In this document: positions 19,046-28,000 of the stretch, one piece after another
Layout of the letters: each line of letters opens with the position of its first letter
Numbering within the stretch: the first letter of the stretch is position 1
NCBI RefSeq assembly: GCF_026191675.1
Contig: NZ_JAKRRY010000001.1
Location: forward strand, 1-64,000
Origin: Vibrio qingdaonensis
GTDB taxonomy: Bacteria > Pseudomonadota > Gammaproteobacteria > Enterobacterales > Vibrionaceae
Direction of reading: 5' to 3'
DNA length: 64,000 bases
Program-made: the position numbers and the translations under genes
The notes under the pieces: generated by a model
What the model was told of the DNA's origin: nothing
Database searches by the model: none
What the model saw: the letters and a program-made list of their open reading frames with translations, nothing else

Positions 19046-22000
19046 ATGGTAGATAGCAACGAGAATAATCCACTCAATGATGCGGTAGAACAAGTTAACA
19101 CTAGCGATGAAAACGTCGGTCAACAACAAGGGCAACAAAACCAACAAAGTACCATCGCTACTACCATCGCGACCGGAGCTGAAACCGCTGATGCCGCCGA
19201 TGAAATAAATGAAGCGCTTAATGCGAATCCGTCAGCCGCTGGTGGTAATGAACAAGAATCAGAGCAGCAAGCTGTACAAGGTGAAGGGACTGAGAGCACG
19301 AATACCGCGACACAACCGGAATCATCAAATGTCATTGAAGGCGATGCAGCGAATACACCGAGCCCGGGTACAGAAGCTCCAGAGTCTAATTCCGTAGGTG
19401 CCGGTGCACAGTCAGTCGGAGGAGATACGACGCAATCAGGCTCCGCTGGTGGTCAAAGTGCTCAGGGCCAAACGGAGCCTCTTAACCAAACTAATGGCGC
19501 AGCACCATCCGCTTCCACTCAAGCAGAACCAAGTACTCAAACGTCCAGTGAAGAATTTGAAGTTAATGTTTTAGATCAACAGTCTCTCGCACAGTCACAG
19601 CAAGATGACTCTTTTGATTCAAGAACGACAGAAAGCACATTCGAGGTTCAAATTGACAACGTGAATGATGCAGCGGTCGTCGAAGGTATGGAATACACCG
19701 TATTAGAAGACGGGCTATTAAGTTTTACAGCCGCCGATCTATTAGCGAGCGCTTCAGATATTGATGGTGATTCACTTTCAATATCTGATGTTAGCTACGG
19801 AGGAACAGACGGTGTCTTAACCAACTTAGGTGGTGGTACCTATACCTTTGCCCCGAATGAAAACTTTAACGGCAGCATTTCATTAAGCTACGGCGTCTCA
19901 GATGGTACTGTTGTTACTGATAGTACCATCGACGTCGTTGTTGAATCCGTCAACGATCTGCCTGTGTTTGGGACTGCGTCCTATACCGTTGACGAAGATA
20001 ACACGCTGATCTTCAATGAAGACCAACTGTTGTCGAGCGCCTCAGATGTTGAAGGCGATGTATCATTGGTTGGCGTGAGCTATGACGGTACCGACGGGAT
20101 TTTCACCGTTAATAACGATGGCACATGCAGCTTTGCTCCTAATGAAAACTTTAATGGCACCGTCACACTCGATATCGTCATTGAAGATGAAGACGGTGCT
20201 CAGGTCGCCGCTACTTTTGATGTCAATGTGTTGGCGGTCAACGATGCGCCCGTGAGCGGGGACATTGCTTACACCTTAGACGAAGATGGCAACATTACCC
20301 TGTCACAAAACCAACTTTTGTCTCAAGCCAGTGATGTAGACGGGGATGATTTAACCGCCAGCAACGTCACGGTTGCCGGCAATGCAACGGTACTGGATAA
20401 CCAAGATGGTTCGTTTACCATCACCCCTGATGCCGACTTTAACGGCAATATTGATGTCTCGTTTGATATCTCTGATGGCGATGCCACCGTTCAAGCAACG
20501 GGTGGATTAACCGTTAACCCTGTTAATGACTTACCGACCACTGACACTGTCACTGCGAGCGTCGATGAAGACAACAGTATCATCGTCAACCAAGCACAGT
20601 TACTCGCCAATGCGGCTGATATTGAAGGGGATGCACTAACCGCGGACAACTTATCCGCGACGAACGCCACCATTGCCGATAATGGCGATGGCACCTTTAC
20701 CATCACCCCGGAGGCTAACTTTAACGGCCTAATTGATGTGTCTTACGACATCAGCGATGGCAGCACACCTGTCGCGGGCAATTTGGCGCTCACCGTCGAC
20801 CCAGTGAACGACGCGCCAATCATTTCAGCCGATGTACCGATTACGATTGAAGAAGATGGCTCGTATACCGTCACTCAACAAGAGTTGTTGCAATTTGCCA
20901 CTGACATTGAAGATGACGACATGACCGCCATCATTGGGGAGCAAGGTGAAGCGACAACCGTATCTGGTACGGTGCTTAACGCAGAAGATGGTCAGCCTGT
21001 TGTTGGGGCGGATGTGACGTTAAGCGATGCTGTGGGTAATTCGCAAACCGTGCAAACCGACGCGCAAGGTCAATATACTGTCAGTGGCTCTGTCTTTGAA
21101 CAAGGCAGCATTACTATTGAACAAGAAGGCGCTATCACCAATAGCTTCCTTGTGCCTGCCGGTGAAACCACCGATAGTGGCGTGATTTCACTGTCGGAGG
21201 TACTCGATTCTACAGACATGCGTATTGTAGTGACATGGGGGGCGTCGCCACGTGATATGGACAACCACTTATGGCTTTATGATACGGATACAGGCGCCGA
21301 ACTAGACCATATTTTCTATCAAGATATGAGCCATAACTTGAGCGGGGGGACGGTTCAACAAGACGTTGATGACACCAATGGTCATGGTCCTGAAACCATC
21401 ACAATTCCGAACTATCAAGATGCCAATATGCATTACTCGGTACACAACTACACCAATCGTAGTTGGGATGTGGATGGTGTAGAAGATGTGCAAGTACAAG
21501 TATTTGTCGGTGATACATTGGTTCAAACCTTCGCTCCAGAGCTTCCAGAAAACATCAGTGGCGATCACTGGCATGTGTTTGACGTCGTAGATGGCATTGT
21601 GGTACCAAGTCAAGAGGTTGGGGGGCAAACCGCGTTTACCTTACCGACCAGTGAAGAGGCGGCCAATGCTGAAAATGGTGTTGATATTGCTGCGCTGTTT
21701 GACGTCGATGAAGGGACAGACGGAGGCGGTGGCACTGATAGTGGTGACAACGTCACCATTGGCGATATTAATATGCCAAATGGTGTCATCACCGATAATG
21801 GCGATGGCACGTATACCATCACACCGGATGAAAACTTTAATGGTGAATTTGAAATTAACTACACCGTTGATGATGGCAATGGTGGGGTATCGCCTGCACA
21901 ATTGGATGTCACCGTCACCGCCGTTAATGATGCGGCCGTAATTTATGACCAAAGTTACAGCATGGATGAAGATGGTACGCTCACCATTACAGATGCCGAA

Positions 22001-25000
22001 CTCTTGGTGGGCGCGACTGATATCGATGGCGATATATTAAGTGTTGCCGGTGTTCATTATGAGGGCACGGATGGCGTGCTAACCTCTCATGGTGATGGGA
22101 CCCATACCTTTACGCCAAATGAAAACTTTAATGGTGCGCTCAATCTTAGCTTTGATGTGACAGATGGAACCGAACTCTCTAGTGCAAGTATTGAGATTGC
22201 TGTTGCCGCAGTAAATGATGCACCGATCGCTGGGTCCACCTCCTATTCTGTTAACGAAGAAGGCATTATTGATATTACTGCTGAGCAGCTTCTTGCCAAT
22301 TCAAGTGATGTCGATGGCGAGCAAGTATCGCTAGAATCAGTCACATACTCTGGCAGTGACGGTATTTTTGCGGTACACGAAAATGGTACTTATTACTTTG
22401 CGCCAAATGAAAACTTTGATGGTGAGGTAGAGCTGCAAGTCGTGGTTATCGATGAATCTGGTACAACTGCCACGACAACTGCAAATATTGATGTGATTGC
22501 TGTTAACGATACACCGGTTGTAACAGGGCCTGTCTCGTACCAAGTTAACGAAGACAATTCAATCACTCTGTCACAGCAGCAGCTCTTAATCCATGCTTCA
22601 GATATCGATGGCGATCAGTTAATCGCGGACAATTTGTATATTGAAGCATTTGGCAGTGTCACTGACAACGAAGATGGTACGTTTACCATCACTCCTGCTG
22701 ATAACTTTAATGGACCGCTATCACTAAGTTTTGATGTCTCTGATGGTAGCGAAACGATCGCCACGGCCATAAACCTTACTGTTGATCCTGTTAATGATCC
22801 GGTTGTCGCACGAGATGATATTAACTTATCCAGTGCCGACCCAATGATTCGCCTCGATGTGGCGCCAGAACACGGCGCAGTTCAATATCTAGATGACAAT
22901 GGGGAGTGGGCTGATATGGTGATTGGCTTGGAATACCCAGCCGACACTGAAGTTCAATTTGTACCAAATACCACAGAAATTCAAGCCGACACTAGGGATA
23001 TTCGTGTCGGTAGCTTTGATAGTGATGAAAATAGCCCTGGTTTTGATGGTACGGCAGCAACGAGCGATTGGGGTGACGTTCAAGGTGACACTGCAATCTA
23101 CACGGAAGACGGTGTTGTCATTACCACAGTTGTTAGCGAAGGTTCTCTCGCAGCATGGAATGGTCCTAACAGTCATATTGGGGCTGGAATTGGCAACCAA
23201 TCCAGCAGTGGTTTGAGTGAAGATGAAACTTTAACGGTAACGGTTGAAGGTGAAGACGTTAACCAAATTACTTTCCAGCTCGACGGATTAGGGGGGTATT
23301 TTGACGAAAGCAGCTCTCAGGCAACCCAAGTTAATATCCGCGCGTTCGACGTTGAAGGTAACTTGATTAGTACACAAGGAGGCTATCGGGATTCGGGCGA
23401 ATATGAAGACACATACTCCTTCACCACGGATGTACCGGTTCACCAGTTTGAATTAGGGACAACTGGTGGTCATGGCACCTATGTGGTCCAAAATATGACG
23501 GTTTCCAGAACCATGTCAGAAGAGATTCATCTGACGACCATCCAAGGTGATGGCAGTGAGGTGACAAATTCGCTGCAACTTGATCTTAACCACAGTACTG
23601 CCAACGATACCTTAAACGTCACTGAACAACTGGTAGAAATTGACGGCACCATCACCTCAAGAGCAATCGATGTGGAAGAAGATGGCGTGCTCACACTTCA
23701 AGCCAGTGATCTTTTAGTCAATGACTCTGATATTGATGGTGACGAGCTCACGTTAGTGAGTGTAGAGGTCAGCGATGATACTCATGGCAGTGTGTCCTTA
23801 GATGAAAATGGTCAAATTCAATTCACTCCTGAAGCGGATTTTAACGGGCAAACGTCTTTTGACTATACCGTAACTGATGGAAATGGTTCATTCGATACCG
23901 CCACTGTTTTTGTTAACGTCACACCTGTAAATGATGCACCGACCGCCAATGATTTACCGTTCACTATTCAGGAAGATGGATCGTTGTTGTTTAGTAACGC
24001 AGATATTCTGTTAGCGACATCTGATATTGATGGTGATGAACTGACTGTCGAGAGCGTGGGTTATGAAGGTACGGAAGGGGTATTTACTCACAATGGGGAA
24101 GGCAACTATACCTTCATTCCCAATGAAAACTTCCATGGAGAGTTGACCCTTAGTTATTCTGTCACGGATGGCGCCGAATCGAGCCAAGCGAATATTGGCG
24201 TAACTGTAGAATCCGTCAACGATCTGCCTGTGTTTGGGACTGCGTCCTATACCGTTGACGAAGATAACACGCTGATCTTCAATGAAGACCAACTGTTGTC
24301 GAGCGCCTCAGATGTTGAAGGCGATGTATCATTGGTTGGCGTGAGCTATGACGGTACCGACGGGATTTTCACCGTTAATAACGATGGCACATGCAGCTTT
24401 GCTCCTAATGAAAACTTCAATGGCACAGTGACGCTGGACATTGTTATTGAGGATGAAGACGGCGCTCAGGTCGCCGCTACTTTTGATGTCAATGTGTTGG
24501 CGGTCAACGATGCGCCCGTGAGCGGTGACATTGCTTACACCTTAGACGAAGATGGCAACATTACCCTGTCACAAAACCAACTTTTGTCTCAAGCCAGTGA
24601 TGTAGACGGGGATGAGTTAACCGCCAGCAACGTCACGGTTGCCGGCAATGCAACGGTACTGGATAACCAAGATGGTTCGTTTACCATCACCCCTGATGCC
24701 GACTTTAACGGCAATATTGATGTCTCGTTTGATATCTCTGATGGCGATGCCACCGTTCAAGCAACGGGTGGATTAACCGTTAACCCTGTTAATGACTTAC
24801 CGACCACTGACACTGTCACTGCGAGCGTCGATGAAGACAACAGTATCATCGTCAACCAAGCACAGTTACTCGCCAATGCGGCCGATATTGAAGGGGATGC
24901 ACTAACCGCGGACAACTTATCCGCGATGAACGCCACCATTGCCGATAATGGCGATGGCACCTTTACCATCACCCCGGATGCTAACTTTAACGGCCTAATT

Positions 25001-28000
25001 GATGTGTCTTACGACATCAGCGATGGCAGCACACCTGTCGCGGGCAATTTGGCGCTCACCGTCGACCCAGTGAACGACGCGCCAATCATTTCAGCCGATG
25101 TACCGATTACGATTGAAGAAGATGGCTCGTATACCGTCACTCAACAAGAGTTGTTGCAATTTGCCACTGACATTGAAGATGACGACATGACCGCCATCAT
25201 TGGTGAGCAAGGTGAAGCGACAACCGTATCTGGTACGGTGCTTAACGCAGAAGATGGTCAGCCTGTTGTTGGGGCGGATGTGACGTTAAGCGATGCTGTG
25301 GGTAATTCGCAAACCGTGCAAACCGACGCGCAAGGTCAATATACTGTCAGTGGCTCTGTCTTTGAACAAGGCAGCATTACTATTGAACAAGAAGGCGCTA
25401 TCACCAATAGCTTCCTGGTGCCTGCCGGTGAAACCACCGATAGTGGCGTGATTTCACTGTCGGAGGTACTCGATTCTACAGACATGCGTATTGTAGTGAC
25501 ATGGGGGGCGTCGCCACGTGATATGGACAACCACTTATGGCTTTATGATACGGATACAGGCGCCGAACTAGACCATATTTTCTATCAAGATATGAGCCAT
25601 AACTTGAGCGGGGGGACGGTTCAACAAGACGTTGATGACACCAATGGTCATGGTCCTGAAACCATCACAATTCCGAACTATCAAGATGCCAATATGCATT
25701 ACTCGGTACACAACTACACCAATCGTAGTTGGGATGTGGATGGTGTAGAAGATGTGCAAGTACAAGTATTTGTCGGTGATACATTGGTTCAAACCTTCGC
25801 TCCAGAGCTTCCAGAAAACATCAGTGGCGATCACTGGCATGTGTTTGACGTCGTAGATGGCATTGTGGTACCAAGTCAAGAGGTTGGGGGGCAAACCGCG
25901 TTTACCTTACCGACCAGTGAAGAGGCGGCCAATGCTGAAAATGGTGTTGATATTGCTGCGCTGTTTGACGTCGATGAAGGGACAGACGGAGGCGGTGGCA
26001 CTGATAGTGGTGACAACGTCACCATTGGCGATATTAATATGCCAAATGGTGTCATCACCGATAATGGCGATGGCACGTATACCATCACACCGGATGAAAA
26101 CTTTAATGGTGAATTTGAAATTAACTACACCGTTGATGATGGCAATGGTGGGGTATCGCCTGCACAATTGGATGTCACCGTCACCGCCGTTAATGATGCG
26201 GCCGTAATTTATGACCAAAGTTACAGCATGGATGAAGATGGTACGCTCACCATTACAGATGCCGAACTCTTGGTGGGCGCGACTGATATCGATGGCGATA
26301 TATTAAGTGTTGCCGGTGTTCATTATGAGGGCACGGATGGCGTGCTAACCTCTCATGGTGATGGGACCCATACCTTTACGCCAAATGAAAACTTTAATGG
26401 TGCGCTCAATCTTAGCTTTGATGTGACAGATGGAACCGAACTCTCCACTGGCAATATTGATATTGCAGTGACAGCGGTCGATGATGCTCCAATTGTAAGT
26501 GGCCCGCTGTCTTACAGCGTCGATGAAGATGGGGCAATCACATTGTCACAAGCACAATTGTTAGCCAATTCCACCGATGTCGATGGAGACGCACTCACTG
26601 CGAGTGTCGATTCTGCACTCAACGCTACTGTCACCGCTAATGAAAATGGCTCATATACGCTCACGCCCGATGCCGATTTTTCCGGTGAGATAACGTTCAA
26701 CATGAATGTGTCTGATGGGCAGACTATTGTAGCCTCAGATATAGCGTTAACCGTTGATGCCGTTGCGGACGCACCAACGTTGACCATTACCGACGGCGAT
26801 GGGCAAGCTATTGGAGCTGACGGAATAGTTATTGACCCAGATGATACGATAGAGCTCAATATTTCAGGGGCCGTCACTGATCTCGATGGTTCTGAAATGC
26901 TATCCGTATCGGCATCTGGTATTCCTGAAGGATCAGTGATTCGATATGACAGTGATACGGTTCTAAACGACCAAAGTAATGGTCTCACAAGTTATGTAGA
27001 TAGCGAAATAACTGTGACATTTGAAGGAGAGGGAGCAGGATACCTCAATACGGTCGGCTACTATAAAGTAGATGAAAATGGGCAGATACAAGATGTAGAA
27101 GTCGTGTATGAAAATGCCTCACAACTTGGAGGTGGTGGTGAGCTGATTCCAGGCCAGTCATCGTTTAGTTTCGACCTGGAACAAGGCGAAAGCTTCAATC
27201 TCTTTGTGATACCAAATGGATTTAACCACAATGATTTTAACGCACTGGGTGAGGGGCAGTTTGAATTCAGGGATACAGACGGAAATCAAGCGACCACCAG
27301 TTCAACTGATCCTCAATTGGTGTTTGTTAACGCCAATGGCGATGAAACCGTGATTCAAAGCCAAAATGGTGATGCCGTGTTCCACGGTGGTACGAGCCCT
27401 AACCTTAACCAAGATGGTATTGATCATACTAGAACCTACTTCAACGAAAATGATGAATTGGTTTATGGTATCGAGGATATGTATAACGGGGGAGATCGTG
27501 ATTATGATGATTTCTTGTTCACCATTGATTTGGGTGAAGTAAACAGTAGCATCTATCAAGGTGAAGTGACGGTTGATACATCCGAAGCTATTATTCTGCC
27601 CACCGTCGCTTTGTTAGAACCTATATCCATCGACTTACCGGTTGACTATAGCGGCGAATTTGATATCCAAATAGACGCGACCTCAACAGAATTATCGAAT
27701 AACGACGCAGAAACAACGTCACAATCAATCCATGTTGATGCCCGTGAGCACGCTCCAGAGTCTACGCCAATTTTCTCATCGGTTGATGAAGATGGAAGTG
27801 TGGTAGTAACACAAGAAATGCTGTTAGAAAATGCCACGGATCTTAACGGCGATATATTGACCGCGAGCAATGTACAAAGCAACGACCCTAATGCCTCAGT
27901 TGTTGATAATAATGACGGCACATATACCATCACTCCAAGTGACAACTTTAACGGTGATCTCGCGCTGACCTATAGCATCAGTGATGGCGAATTTTCAACG

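Noticed and set aside
20541..20553. CTGACACTGTCAC as another matS site
   Set aside because: The first base differs from the invariant G of the consensus; it also sits in a repeat-coding context, so it was not called.
21302..21628. 108-codon minus-strand frame inside the adhesin, repeated at 25568
   Set aside because: It exists twice only because the adhesin DNA is duplicated; its codons mirror the sense strand and it has no ribosome-binding site.
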